This document shows positions 33,683 through 41,487 of a stretch of DNA of 64,000 nucleotides, piece by piece. The position numbers and the translations under genes are program-made. The notes under the pieces were generated by a model. The model was not told where the DNA came from, searched no databases, and worked only from the letters and a program-made list of their open reading frames with translations. Positions within the stretch are counted from its first letter, which is position 1. Each line of letters begins with the position of its first letter. This stretch comes from Tenggerimyces sp963762635 (lineage in GTDB: Bacteria; Actinomycetota; Actinomycetes; Propionibacteriales; Actinopolymorphaceae). The DNA lies in contig CAVXLQ010000010.1 of assembly GCA_963762635.1 (NCBI GenBank), positions 245,452-309,451 on the forward strand, read 5' to 3'.

Positions 33683-34372
33683 ATGACCGACGGAGAGATC
33701 CCACCCTGGCGCCAGAGACCGGCCAAGCGCCGCGCGCACAAGCCGCCGCTCTCGCAGGACCTGATCGTGGCGACCGCGCTCACCATGCTCGGCCAGGAGG
33801 GAATCGGAAGCGTCACCATGCGCCGCGTCGCGGAGGCGCTCGAAACCGGGCCGGCCTCGCTCTACGTGCACGTCGCGAACAAGGAAGAGCTGCACGAGCT
33901 GATGTTCGACCGCGTTCTCGGCGAGGTCGCCCTCCCCCGGCCCGACCCCGGCCAGTGGCGGGACCAGCTCAAACAACTCCTCAGAGACCAGCTCCACCAA
34001 CTCCTCGCGCACCAGGGCATCGCGCAGGTCGCCTGGACGACGATGGTTCCCGTCGGCCCCAATGCCCTCCGGCACAGCGAGGCGATCCTCGCCCTCCTGC
34101 ACGCCGGCGGCTACGACGAGCAGCGCGCGGCGTACGCGTTCGACGCCCTCTCGCTCTACACCAAGGCGGTGGCGTACGAGGGCAGCAGCTGGCAGGCCGG
34201 AGACCTCGACGCCACCGAGGCGGCGCGGCGCGGGCAACAGGTTCAGGACTACATCGCCAGCCTGCCGGCGGAGTCGTTCCGTTACCTGCCCGCCGCCGGA
34301 AAGTACTTCAACGCCGAGACCGCCCAGACTAGGTTCGAGTTTGGCCTCGACATGCTGTTGGGAAGGGATTGA
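33683..34372 (+). CDS. TetR-family transcriptional repressor
   Basis: 229 residues. HTH: LIVATALTMLGQEGIGSVTMRRVAEALETGPASLYVHVANKEELHEL, with the usual basic N-terminal arm (RPAKRRAHKPPLS). The C-terminal ligand domain resembles the TetR_C-like group (YDEQRAAYAFDALSLYTKAVAYEG). It is divergent from the SRPBCC gene across a nested dyad that it probably binds. It is followed four bases later by a luciferase-like oxidoreductase that is likely in the same transcript. Confidence 0.92.
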   Translation: MTDGEIPPWRQRPAKRRAHKPPLSQDLIVATALTMLGQEGIGSVTMRRVAEALETGPASLYVHVANKEELHELMFDRVLGEVALPRPDPGQWRDQLKQLLRDQLHQLLAHQGIAQVAWTTMVPVGPNALRHSEAILALLHAGGYDEQRAAYAFDALSLYTKAVAYEGSSWQAGDLDATEAARRGQQVQDYIASLPAESFRYLPAAGKYFNAETAQTRFEFGLDMLLGRD

Positions 34373-34376
34373 ACTG

Positions 34377-35264
34377 ATGCGGATTGGCCTCATTCTTCCG
34401 ATGGGCGACGAGCTCGAGCCCGGCGTGCCGCTGCCGTACGCCGACATTCGCGCGCTCACGCTCCACGCGGAGGCGGCCGGACTGGACGCGGTCTGGACGT
34501 ACGACCACCTCGTCGGCGACAAGCCGGAGAGCTCCGCCGACTCGCCTTGGGAGGCCTGGAGCGTCCTCACCGCGCTGGCCGAGGCGACCGAACGCATCTC
34601 GCTCGGCGTGCTCGTGCTCGCGACGCCGTTCCGCAACCCCGGCGTGCTGGCGCGGATGGCCGACACCGTGCAGGACATCAGCAACAACCGCCTGATCCTC
34701 GGCCTCGGCGCCGGCTGGCACCAGCCCGAGTTCGACGCGTTCGGCATCCCGTTCCGCCAGCGCGTCTCCTCGTTCGCCGAGGCGCTGGAGATCACCGCGA
34801 CGATGCTGCGCGACGGCCGCGCGACGCTGAACGGCGAGCACAACCAGGCCGCGGAGGCTCCGATCCGCGACCGTCCCGGACGCAAGGCGCCGGAGATCCT
34901 CGTCGCGGCGAAGGGCCCGCGCATGCTCGAGCTCACGGCGAAGTACGCCGACACCTGGAACCTCGCCTGGTTCGGCCAGCCCACCGATCGCTACCTCGAC
35001 GTCAACACCGCGTTGACACAGGCCTGCGAGAAGGTCGGCCGCGACCCCGCCACCCTCCGCCGTACGGTCGGCCTCCTCGTCGGCAAGCCCGACCCGAACG
35101 CCGGCGAGAACGACCGCACGATCCGTGGCGACGCGGCCTTCCTGGCCGAGACGTTCGCCAAGTGGGAAGCCGAAGGCGTCTCCGAGATCATCTGCTCGAT
35201 CGAGCCCTCCACCACCGACCTCGTCGACCTCGTCGCCGAAGCCACCGCGTTGCTGAAGCGCTAA
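34377..35264 (+). CDS. luciferase-like (LLM class) F420-dependent oxidoreductase
   Basis: 295 residues from ATG 34377, four bases after the TetR stop. TIM-barrel LLM features: GLDAVWTYDHLVGDKPE, RISLGVLVLATPFRNPGVLARMADTVQDIS, RLILGLGAGWHQPEFDAFG and EILVAAKGPRMLELTAKYADTWN. In actinomycetes this group mostly uses cofactor F420, and the GAGWHQPEF loop is typical. Substrate unknown; co-transcription with the TetR gene suggests induction by the same ligand. Confidence 0.88.
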   Translation: MRIGLILPMGDELEPGVPLPYADIRALTLHAEAAGLDAVWTYDHLVGDKPESSADSPWEAWSVLTALAEATERISLGVLVLATPFRNPGVLARMADTVQDISNNRLILGLGAGWHQPEFDAFGIPFRQRVSSFAEALEITATMLRDGRATLNGEHNQAAEAPIRDRPGRKAPEILVAAKGPRMLELTAKYADTWNLAWFGQPTDRYLDVNTALTQACEKVGRDPATLRRTVGLLVGKPDPNAGENDRTIRGDAAFLAETFAKWEAEGVSEIICSIEPSTTDLVDLVAEATALLKR

Positions 35265-35590
35265 CGAAGGACGTCGGGGAGCACGGTCAGCGGGTCGGTG
35301 CCGTGCTCGACGGCGACGGAGATGTGGCCGTCCGTGGTCGGGACGACGAGCTGCTGGAAGTTGCCGTATCCGACGACGAGGTAGCGCAGGCCGCCGCAGT
35401 CGATGTCGCCGCGGTTCGTCGTCAGTGTGAGCAACGTCGGGTTGACGAGCAGCTCCTCGTAGCGGTCCGACTCCGCGCTGGACGCGTCGGCCAGCCCTGA
35501 CCTCTCGCGGAGGTCGAGCTGGTCGCCGCGGCGGATCGCGACGTACCGGACGGCGGGATGGCGGTCGAAGAGCTCTCTGGCAAGATCCAC
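35261..35590 (-). CDS. hypothetical protein, roadblock-like fold possible
   Basis: 109 residues. MDLARELFDRHPAVRYVAIRRGDQLDLRERSG begins like a small sensor domain that queries self state (compare roadblock/LC7 proteins), followed by NPTLLTLTTNRGDIDCGGLRYLVVGYGNFQQLVVP and HISVAVEHGTDP. The alternating beta-alpha pattern supports a single compact domain, but I do not recognise the family firmly. Stop codons of this gene and the convergent oxidoreductase overlap (CTAA). Confidence 0.6.
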   Translation of the reverse strand: MDLARELFDRHPAVRYVAIRRGDQLDLRERSGLADASSAESDRYEELLVNPTLLTLTTNRGDIDCGGLRYLVVGYGNFQQLVVPTTDGHISVAVEHGTDPLTVLPDVLR

Positions 35591-35623
35591 GCTGGAATCC
35601 TAAGCAGGGATGGGAGAAAGCTG

Positions 35624-35944
35624 ATGATCTGCAGGCTGTGGCGGGGGTGGACGACGCCGGGGGACGCGGATGCGTACGAGGCGGTCGTGCGGGGTGAGGT
35701 GATTCCCGGCATCGAGGCGCGGCGGATTCCCGGTTTCCAGCACATCGACCTGATGCGGCGCGAGGCCGGCGACGAGGTCGAGTTCGTGACGCTGATGTGG
35801 TTCGACGACCTCGACGCGATCAAGGCGTTCATGGGCGAGGAGTACGACCTCGCCCATGTCCCCGACGCCGCCCAGGCAGTGCTCGCGCGCTTCGACGAAC
35901 GGTCGGCGCACTACGAGGTCCTCGACCGCCGGCTGCAGTCCTAG
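35624..35944 (+). CDS. antibiotic-biosynthesis-monooxygenase-like (ABM fold) protein
   Basis: 106 residues from ATG 35624. A dimeric alpha-beta barrel pattern: MICRLWRGWTTPGDADAYEAVVRGEVIPGIEARRIPGFQHIDLMRR, EVEFVTLMWFDDLDAIKAFMGEEY, then HVPDAAQAVLARFDERSAHYEV. The final histidine before Y-E-V is typical of this group. Function unknown. The upstream in-frame ATG overlaps the divergent gene and is less likely. Its stop shares CTAG with the convergent acetyltransferase gene. Confidence 0.75.
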   Translation: MICRLWRGWTTPGDADAYEAVVRGEVIPGIEARRIPGFQHIDLMRREAGDEVEFVTLMWFDDLDAIKAFMGEEYDLAHVPDAAQAVLARFDERSAHYEVLDRRLQS

Positions 35945-36438
35945 TCGGTCTCGAGGACCGCGTAGAGGTCGGAGTCGCGCCAGCCGTCGCGGATCCACAT
36001 GGTCTCGCGCATGCGCCCCTCGTAGGTCATACCGATCTTGGCGAGCACGCGGGCCGAGGCCTCGTTGCGAGGGTCGCAGGTGGCGAAGATCCTGTGCAGC
36101 TTGTGCTCCCCGAAGCCGAGCTCCACCAGCTGGCGCGCCGCCGCGGTGGCGATCCCCTGCCCCCAGACGTCCGGATGGACGATGTACGCGACCTCGCCGG
36201 TCCGTCCATTGCCGCCGGACAACCGCAGCTCGGCGTTCCCGACCACCCGGGAGCCCAGCAGGATCGCGTGGACGAAGCGCGACTGCGCCCAGGCGGCGAC
36301 GGCCGTCTCCACGTACGCCTTCGACTCCTCCGGCGTGTTCGGCCCCCACGTCTGGTATCGGCACGCCTCCTCGAGCTGACCCCACTCGTGGACGGCCTCC
36401 CAGTCGGTCAACGCCAGCGGCCGGAGCTCGATCGTCAT
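35941..36438 (-). CDS. GNAT-family N-acetyltransferase, RimJ/RimL type
   Basis: 165 residues. LRPLALTDWEAVHEWGQLEEACRYQTWGPNT is the RimJ-type start. GEVAYIVHPDVWGQGIATAAARQLVELGF contains the acetyl-CoA loop (WGQGIATAA), and RIFATCDPRNEASARVLAKIGMTYEGRMRE is the conserved C-terminal part. The target (protein N-terminus or small molecule) is unknown. It is in the same direction as, and four bases from, the end of the downstream acVLRF1-like gene. Confidence 0.9.
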   Translation of the reverse strand: MTIELRPLALTDWEAVHEWGQLEEACRYQTWGPNTPEESKAYVETAVAAWAQSRFVHAILLGSRVVGNAELRLSGGNGRTGEVAYIVHPDVWGQGIATAAARQLVELGFGEHKLHRIFATCDPRNEASARVLAKIGMTYEGRMRETMWIRDGWRDSDLYAVLETD

Positions 36439-36442
36439 GAGT

Positions 36443-37072
36443 TCAGTCCTCGGGTTCGGTCAGCCGGATGCGGACCACGCGGAAGTCGTCCGGAGTACGT
36501 TGCAGGACAGCATGCCGGGGGTCCGGAACGTTCAGGTGCGGCGGCACGACGAGCGCCTTCAGCGGCGCCAGGCGCGGCGTGTCCAGCACGGCCGCCACCG
36601 ACGGCCGGTCGCCGCCGACGACCACGGCTTCCAACGAGCGAACCTCCGGCAGCAGCACTCGGGCCACCACGTCCGCCGCGGACTCCATCGCCTCGCGGGC
36701 CTGCTTCTCCCGGCGCCGCGCGAACCGCTGCTGCGACCATCCGCCAGCCGCCGTCCGTCCCTGTACGTGCCGCGACCCGACCTTGGACACCACCAGCTTC
36801 GACCCCTCGAAGACACCGGCGCCATACCCGCCGCGCCGAACGAGCAGCACGCCCACCCGCCGGTCCCGCGTCGCATGCTCGACGAGCCCGCCGTACGGGG
36901 AATCGTCAACCGACAAAGGCGGAAAGGGCACCTCGATCACGGCAACGGCGCCGTCGGCAGCCGTCACCACGACCTCCGACGGCGCCGCAGCGAAACTCAC
37001 CGCGCCGTGCCGTTCACCGAACCCAGTAAGCCAACGCGACAGGCGCGCGACTCCGACAGTCAGCTCTCTCAC
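36443..37072 (-). CDS. acVLRF1-type peptidyl-tRNA hydrolase (Vms1-like release factor)
   Basis: 209 residues from GTG 37072, overlapping the stop of the preceding sufT-like gene. The key block GRTAAGGWSQQRFARRR, with SRHVQ before it, is the VLRF1 active-site loop. Its glutamine plays the role of the eRF1 GGQ in Vms1/ANKZF1, which cut the nascent chain from tRNA on stalled ribosomes. SYGGL-like turns (SPYGGLVEHATRDRRVGVLLVRRGGYGAGVF) and a VLLPEVRSLEAVVVGGDRP strand complete the domain. Actinobacterial members (acVLRF1) lack the ankyrin and zinc parts. Position as last gene of the suf transcript is notable. Enzymatic role inferred from family. Confidence 0.8.
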   Translation of the reverse strand: MRELTVGVARLSRWLTGFGERHGAVSFAAAPSEVVVTAADGAVAVIEVPFPPLSVDDSPYGGLVEHATRDRRVGVLLVRRGGYGAGVFEGSKLVVSKVGSRHVQGRTAAGGWSQQRFARRREKQAREAMESAADVVARVLLPEVRSLEAVVVGGDRPSVAAVLDTPRLAPLKALVVPPHLNVPDPRHAVLQRTPDDFRVVRIRLTEPED

Positions 37073-37389
37073 ACGTTGAAGCCGAGCGCCCGAAGCTGCT
37101 CGCGACCCTCGTCGGTGATCTTGTCCGGACCCCACGGCGGCATCCAGACCCAGTTGATCCGGAACGAGTCGACCAGGCCGTCCAGCGCGATCTGCGTCTG
37201 ATCCTCGATCACGTCGGTCAACGGGCACGCCGCCGACGTCAGCGTCATGTCGATCGTCACCGAGTTGTCCTCGAGCGCGACGCCATAGATCAGGCCGAGG
37301 TCCACGACGTTGATGCCGAGCTCGGGGTCGACCACGTCCTTCAGCGCCTCGAGAACGTCGTCGTCGGTGGTCTTCACTGCATCGCTCAC
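37069..37389 (-). CDS. SufT/MIP18-like (DUF59) iron-sulfur assembly factor
   Basis: 106 residues. VLEALKDVVDPELGINVVDLGLIYGV is the DUF59 signature; TLTSAACPLTDVIEDQ carries the conserved reactive cysteine, and VWMPPWGPDKITDEG the C-terminal motif. These proteins help deliver Fe-S clusters to client proteins and are a fixed part of actinobacterial suf operons. Starts inside the stop of sufU (ATGA) and overlaps the next gene by four bases, so translation is coupled. Confidence 0.93.
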   Translation of the reverse strand: MSDAVKTTDDDVLEALKDVVDPELGINVVDLGLIYGVALEDNSVTIDMTLTSAACPLTDVIEDQTQIALDGLVDSFRINWVWMPPWGPDKITDEGREQLRALGFNV

Positions 37390-37853
37390 GCCTTGCCTCC
37401 CTCGGCTGTACCGCTGTCAGCTCCAACAGCCTGCAGCGTCGCATCCTTCCACGCCATCCAGGCGAGCAGCGCGCACTTGATCCGCGCCGGGTACTTGGAC
37501 ACGCCGGCGAACGCGATCCCGTCCTCCAGCACGTCCTCGTTCGGCTCGACCTGGCCCTTGGACTGCATCAGCGCCAGGAACTCGTCGTGCAGCTTCATCG
37601 CCACGTCGACGCTCTTGCCGTTGATCAGGTCGTACATCACCGACGCCGACGCCTGGCTGATCGAGCAGCCCTGGCCGTCGTACGACACGTCCGACACGAC
37701 GCCGTCCGCGACGTGCACGCGCAGCGTCACCTCGTCGCCGCAGGTCGGGTTGATGTGGTAGACCTCGGCCTCGTACGGCTCGCGTAGTCCCTTGCCGTGC
37801 GGGTGTTTGTAGTGGTCCAGGATGATGTCCTGGTAGAGCTGTTCGACCTGCAT
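37386..37853 (-). CDS. sufU: SufU, zinc-dependent sulfur acceptor
   Basis: 155 residues from ATG 37853. The three zinc/persulfide cysteines are in NPTCGDEVTL, GQGCSISQAS and KCALLAWMAW, with the conserved Asp next to the first (CGDE). In Gram-positive systems SufU takes sulfur from SufS by zinc-ligand swapping rather than acting as an IscU scaffold. It overlaps the sufS stop by one base, as expected for a functional pair. Confidence 0.95.
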   Translation of the reverse strand: MQVEQLYQDIILDHYKHPHGKGLREPYEAEVYHINPTCGDEVTLRVHVADGVVSDVSYDGQGCSISQASASVMYDLINGKSVDVAMKLHDEFLALMQSKGQVEPNEDVLEDGIAFAGVSKYPARIKCALLAWMAWKDATLQAVGADSGTAEGGKA

Positions 37854-39127
37854 CAGCCCTCACCGACCCGGAAGAACTTCTTCACCTGAGCGAGTCCGTC
37901 GACCAGCGCGTCGATCTCCGCGGTCGAGGTGTACAGATAGAACGAGGCACGCGTGGACGCCGAGACACCCAGCCGGCGGTGCGCGGGCCATGCGCAGTGG
38001 TGACCGGCGCGTACGGCGATCCCCAGCTCGTCGAGCACCTGGGCGATGTCGTGCGGGTGGACCCCGTCGAGCTCGAAGCTGATCGCACCACCACGGTCGA
38101 CCGGCTCACTCGGACCGAGAATCGTCAAGCCCGCAACGGACTTCAGCCCCTCGAGCGCGTACGCCGTGACCTCGCGCTCGTGCGCGGCGACCGCATCCAT
38201 GCCGATCGCGGACAGGTAGTCGACAGCCGCACCGAGCCCGATCGCCTGCGCGATCGGAGGCGTGCCCGCCTCGAACCGGTGCGGCGGAGGCGCGTACGTC
38301 GAGCGCTCCATCCGCACGACCTCGATCATCTCGCCGCCACCCAGGAACGGCGGCAGCTGCGCCAGCAGCTCGTGCCGGCCCCAGAGCACGCCGATACCGG
38401 TCGGGCCACACATCTTGTGGCCGGTGAACGCCAGGAAGTCGGCGCCGAGCGTCGAGACGTCGACCGGCAGTTGCGGCACCGCCTGCGAAGCATCCACGAC
38501 CACCAACGCACCGACCTCGTGCGCGCGGCGGGCGATCTCCGTGATCGGGTTGATGGTCCCGAGCATGTTGGAGACGTACGCCAGCGACACGACCTTCGTG
38601 CGCTCGTTGATCAGCTCGTCGATGTTCGACAGGTCGAGCCGGCCCTCGTCGGTGAAGCCGAACCACCGCAGCGTCGCGCCCGTGCGCTCGGTCAGCAGCT
38701 GCCACGGGACGATGTTGGAGTGGTGCTCCATCTCGGTGATGACGACCTCGTCGCCGGCCTTGACGCCGTACGGCTCCCCCGCCCAGGCCAGCACGTTCGC
38801 GACCAGGTTGAGTGCCTCGGAGGCGTTCTTGGCGAACACCACCTCGTCCCGGCTCGGCGCGCCGATGAACGTCGCGATCTTCGTCCGAGCGCCCTCGAAG
38901 GCGGCCGTCGCCTCTTCGCCTAGGGTGTGCATCGCCCTTGCCACGTTGGCGTTGTGGCGTTCGTAGTGCTCGGCGAGCGTGTCGAGCACCGGACGGGGCT
39001 TCTGCGACGTGTTGGCGCTGTCGAGGTAGACCAGCGGCCGCCCGTTCGGCAGCACACGTTCGAGGATCGGAAAGTCCTTGCGGATCCGATCCAGCTCCAG
39101 GGGGTCCAACCCGGTGGTCGCGGTCAT
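37853..39127 (-). CDS. sufS: SufS cysteine desulfurase
   Basis: 424 residues, class V aminotransferase fold with PLP. YLDSANTSQKPRPVLD, HTLGEEATAAFEGARTKIA, EMEHHSNIVPWQ, VDASQAVPQLPVDV, the PLP lysine in TGHKMCGPTGIG, and the catalytic cysteine in RAGHHCAWP (commonly RAGHHCAQP). It converts cysteine to alanine and a persulfide that is passed to SufU. Full length for a group II desulfurase. Confidence 0.96.
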   Translation of the reverse strand: MTATTGLDPLELDRIRKDFPILERVLPNGRPLVYLDSANTSQKPRPVLDTLAEHYERHNANVARAMHTLGEEATAAFEGARTKIATFIGAPSRDEVVFAKNASEALNLVANVLAWAGEPYGVKAGDEVVITEMEHHSNIVPWQLLTERTGATLRWFGFTDEGRLDLSNIDELINERTKVVSLAYVSNMLGTINPITEIARRAHEVGALVVVDASQAVPQLPVDVSTLGADFLAFTGHKMCGPTGIGVLWGRHELLAQLPPFLGGGEMIEVVRMERSTYAPPPHRFEAGTPPIAQAIGLGAAVDYLSAIGMDAVAAHEREVTAYALEGLKSVAGLTILGPSEPVDRGGAISFELDGVHPHDIAQVLDELGIAVRAGHHCAWPAHRRLGVSASTRASFYLYTSTAEIDALVDGLAQVKKFFRVGEG

Positions 39128-39131
39128 CGCG

Positions 39132-39899
39132 TTATGCGCCTGCCTTCACGGTGTTGGTGTACGCCGCGTAGCCCTCGGCCTCGAGCTTGTCGGCGAGCTC
39201 CGAGCCACCCTCTTCGACCATGCGTCCGTCGACGAACACGTGCACGTAGTCGGGCTTGATGTAGCGCAGGATCCGCGTGTAGTGCGTGATCAGCAGAACG
39301 CCCTTGCCACCCTTGTCGTGGAAGCGGTTGACACCCTCGGAGACGACCTTCAGCGCGTCGATGTCGAGGCCGGAGTCGGTCTCGTCCAGGATCGCGAACT
39401 TCGGGTCGAGCACCTCGAGCTGCACGATCTCGTGCCGCTTCTTCTCGCCGCCGGAGAAGCCCTCGTTGACGCTGCGGCTGCCGAAGTCGGAGCCCATGCC
39501 GAGCCGCTCCATCGCGCCGTTGACCTCCTTGACCCACGTACGCAGGGCGGGCGCCTTGCCGTCGATCGCGGTCTTCGCCGTACGGAGGAAGTTCGACACC
39601 GAGACGCCGGCGACCTCGACGGGGTACTGCATCGCGAGGAACAGCCCGGCGCGGGCGCGCTCGTCGACGGTCATCGCGAGGATGTCCTGGCCGTCGAGCG
39701 TCACGGTGCCCTTGGTGATCTGGTACTTCGGGTGGCCGGCGATCGAGTACGCGAGCGTCGACTTGCCCGAGCCGTTCGGGCCCATGATCGCGTGCGTCTC
39801 ACCCGACTTCACGACGAGGTCGACTCCGCGCAGGATCTCTTTCGGACCCGCCTCGGTGTCGACGGAGACGTGCAGGTCGCGGATCTCGAGCGTACTCAA
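39132..39899 (-). CDS. sufC: SufC ATPase of the SufBCD scaffold
   Basis: 255 residues. Walker A GPNGSGKSTLAYSIAG, Q-loop region GLFLAMQYPVEVAGVSVSNFL, signature FSGGEKKRHEIVQL, Walker B AILDETDSGLDIDAL and H-loop LLITHYTRILRYI. FSGGEKKR and ETDSGLD are specific to SufC. It drives opening of the SufB-SufD dimer for cluster assembly. Confidence 0.97.
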   Translation of the reverse strand: MSTLEIRDLHVSVDTEAGPKEILRGVDLVVKSGETHAIMGPNGSGKSTLAYSIAGHPKYQITKGTVTLDGQDILAMTVDERARAGLFLAMQYPVEVAGVSVSNFLRTAKTAIDGKAPALRTWVKEVNGAMERLGMGSDFGSRSVNEGFSGGEKKRHEIVQLEVLDPKFAILDETDSGLDIDALKVVSEGVNRFHDKGGKGVLLITHYTRILRYIKPDYVHVFVDGRMVEEGGSELADKLEAEGYAAYTNTVKAGA

Positions 39900-39902
39900 C
39901 GG

Positions 39903-40247
39903 TCAGGCTCCAAACGGGGTTGCGTTGTTGAACGGGTGGTGGACGTCGACGAGTACGTCGCCGCCCTCGATCTGGACCGGGTAGACCGGTACGGGCTCGG
40001 TCGCGGGCAGCCCGGTCGGCTTGCCCGTACGCAGGTCGAAGCGCGAGCCGTGCAGCCAGCACTCGACCTCGCCGTCCTCGACGTCGCCCTCGGACAGCTG
40101 GACCTCCGCGTGCGAGCACACGTCGTGGATCGCGTAGACGTTGCCCTCGCTGCGGACGACGGCGACCGGGGTGTCGCCGACCGTCACGCCGACCGCCCCG
40201 GTCTCGGGGATGTCGTCGATCGCGCAGGCCTTGACGAAGTCGTTCAT
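39903..40247 (-). CDS. Rieske-type [2Fe-2S] ferredoxin of the suf operon
   Basis: 114 residues from ATG 40247, overlapping the sufD stop (ATGA). The Rieske cluster ligands are Cys and His in DVCSHAEVQLSEGD and Cys and His in ECWLHGSRFDLRTG; GLPATEPVPVYPVQIEGGDVLV ends the domain. It resembles NirD/biphenyl-dioxygenase-type soluble ferredoxins and is a standard actinobacterial suf gene, presumably supplying electrons for cluster assembly. Confidence 0.95.
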   Translation of the reverse strand: MNDFVKACAIDDIPETGAVGVTVGDTPVAVVRSEGNVYAIHDVCSHAEVQLSEGDVEDGEVECWLHGSRFDLRTGKPTGLPATEPVPVYPVQIEGGDVLVDVHHPFNNATPFGA

Positions 40248-41434
40248 GCGCCGGCTCCGGCTCCCGACGTCGCCACCGGCAGACCGACGTTCTTCTCCAG
40301 CTCGGCCTCGACGGACTGGAGCAACCGCTCCTGCAGCTCCGGCACGCCGATCTTGCGGATCAGGTCGGCGAAGAAGCCGTGGACGACCAGTCGCCGGGCC
40401 TCGTCGTCGGTAATCCCTCGCGACTGCAGGTAGAACAGCTGCTCGTCGTCGAAGCGGCCGGTCGCGCTCGCGTGCCCGGCACCCTCGATCTCGCCGGTCT
40501 CGATCTCCAGGTTGGGGACCGAGTGCGCCCGGCAGCCGTCTGTCAACATCAGGTTGCGGTTGTGCTCGTACGTCTTGATGTTCTCGGCTGCCTTGCGGAT
40601 CAGCACGTCGCCGATCCACACGATGACGGCTTTCTGACCCTGCAGCGCGCCCTTGTACTCGACGTTGCTCTTGGTGTGCGGGTGGTTGTGATCGACGAAC
40701 AGCCGGTGCTCCAGGTGCTGCCCGGCGTCGGCGAAGTACATGCCGAGCATCACCACGTCGCCGCCGGTACTGGCGTACTCGACCGACGCGTTCAGCCGGA
40801 CGAGGTCGCCGCCGAACGTGACCGCGACGTGCTTGAGGACCGCGTCCCGACCGACCCGCGCGTGGTGGTTGGTGTGGTGAACCGCGTCGTCCGCCCAGTC
40901 CTGCACAGTGACGACGGTGAGCTTCGCGCCGTCACCAAGGACGATCTCGACGTTGTCGGCGAACACCGCCGAACCCTCGTGCCGCAGCACGACCGTCGAC
41001 TGGCTGAACGGCTCGGCCTCGATCACCAGGTGCCCGGCGGCCGCCGACGCGGTGCTCGTCCCGCGCAGCGTCACGACGGTCGGCGTCTCGACGACCGCTT
41101 CCTTCGGGATCGTGATCAGGAAGACCTTGTCGGCCGCTTCCCATGCCCGCGCGCTGATCCGGTCGGTCGGTACGTACCCCGACGAGCCACGCGCCGGATG
41201 GTCGACCGCCACCGACGTGGCGCTGACGACCTCGTCGGCGGTCACGTCGACGGAGTAGTCGTGCCCGTCCAGCGGCGTGCCGTCGTGCAGCCCGCGCAGT
41301 CGCTTCAGCGGCGTGAACCGCCAGATCTCCTCGCGACCGGTCGGCACCGGGTGGTCGGCGAGGTCGAAGGACCCCTCCGGGTGCAGGTGCGAGGCCGGCT
41401 TCCCGGCCGCGGGCGTGGTCAGCTGGTTCGGCAT
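40244..41434 (-). CDS. sufD: SufD scaffold subunit
   Basis: 396 residues from ATG 41434. EEIWRFTPLKRLRG near the start, then the beta-helix core and the C-terminal block KTYEHNRNLMLTDGCRAHSVPNLEI and VHGFFADLIRKIG, typical of SufD. The conserved histidine of the SufB-SufD interface appears in GAGHASATGRFDDEQLFYLQSRG. It forms the scaffold with SufB and SufC. Confidence 0.96.
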   Translation of the reverse strand: MPNQLTTPAAGKPASHLHPEGSFDLADHPVPTGREEIWRFTPLKRLRGLHDGTPLDGHDYSVDVTADEVVSATSVAVDHPARGSSGYVPTDRISARAWEAADKVFLITIPKEAVVETPTVVTLRGTSTASAAAGHLVIEAEPFSQSTVVLRHEGSAVFADNVEIVLGDGAKLTVVTVQDWADDAVHHTNHHARVGRDAVLKHVAVTFGGDLVRLNASVEYASTGGDVVMLGMYFADAGQHLEHRLFVDHNHPHTKSNVEYKGALQGQKAVIVWIGDVLIRKAAENIKTYEHNRNLMLTDGCRAHSVPNLEIETGEIEGAGHASATGRFDDEQLFYLQSRGITDDEARRLVVHGFFADLIRKIGVPELQERLLQSVEAELEKNVGLPVATSGAGAGA

Positions 41435-41487
41435 TCCCTCGTTCTTCTCTGTCTCGTTCGTGCAGGCGATCGGCGGGTCGAGGAGAC

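Noticed and set aside
39078..40433. Long frame opposite sufC, the Rieske gene and sufS
   Set aside because: Antisense to intact suf genes; no recognisable domain.
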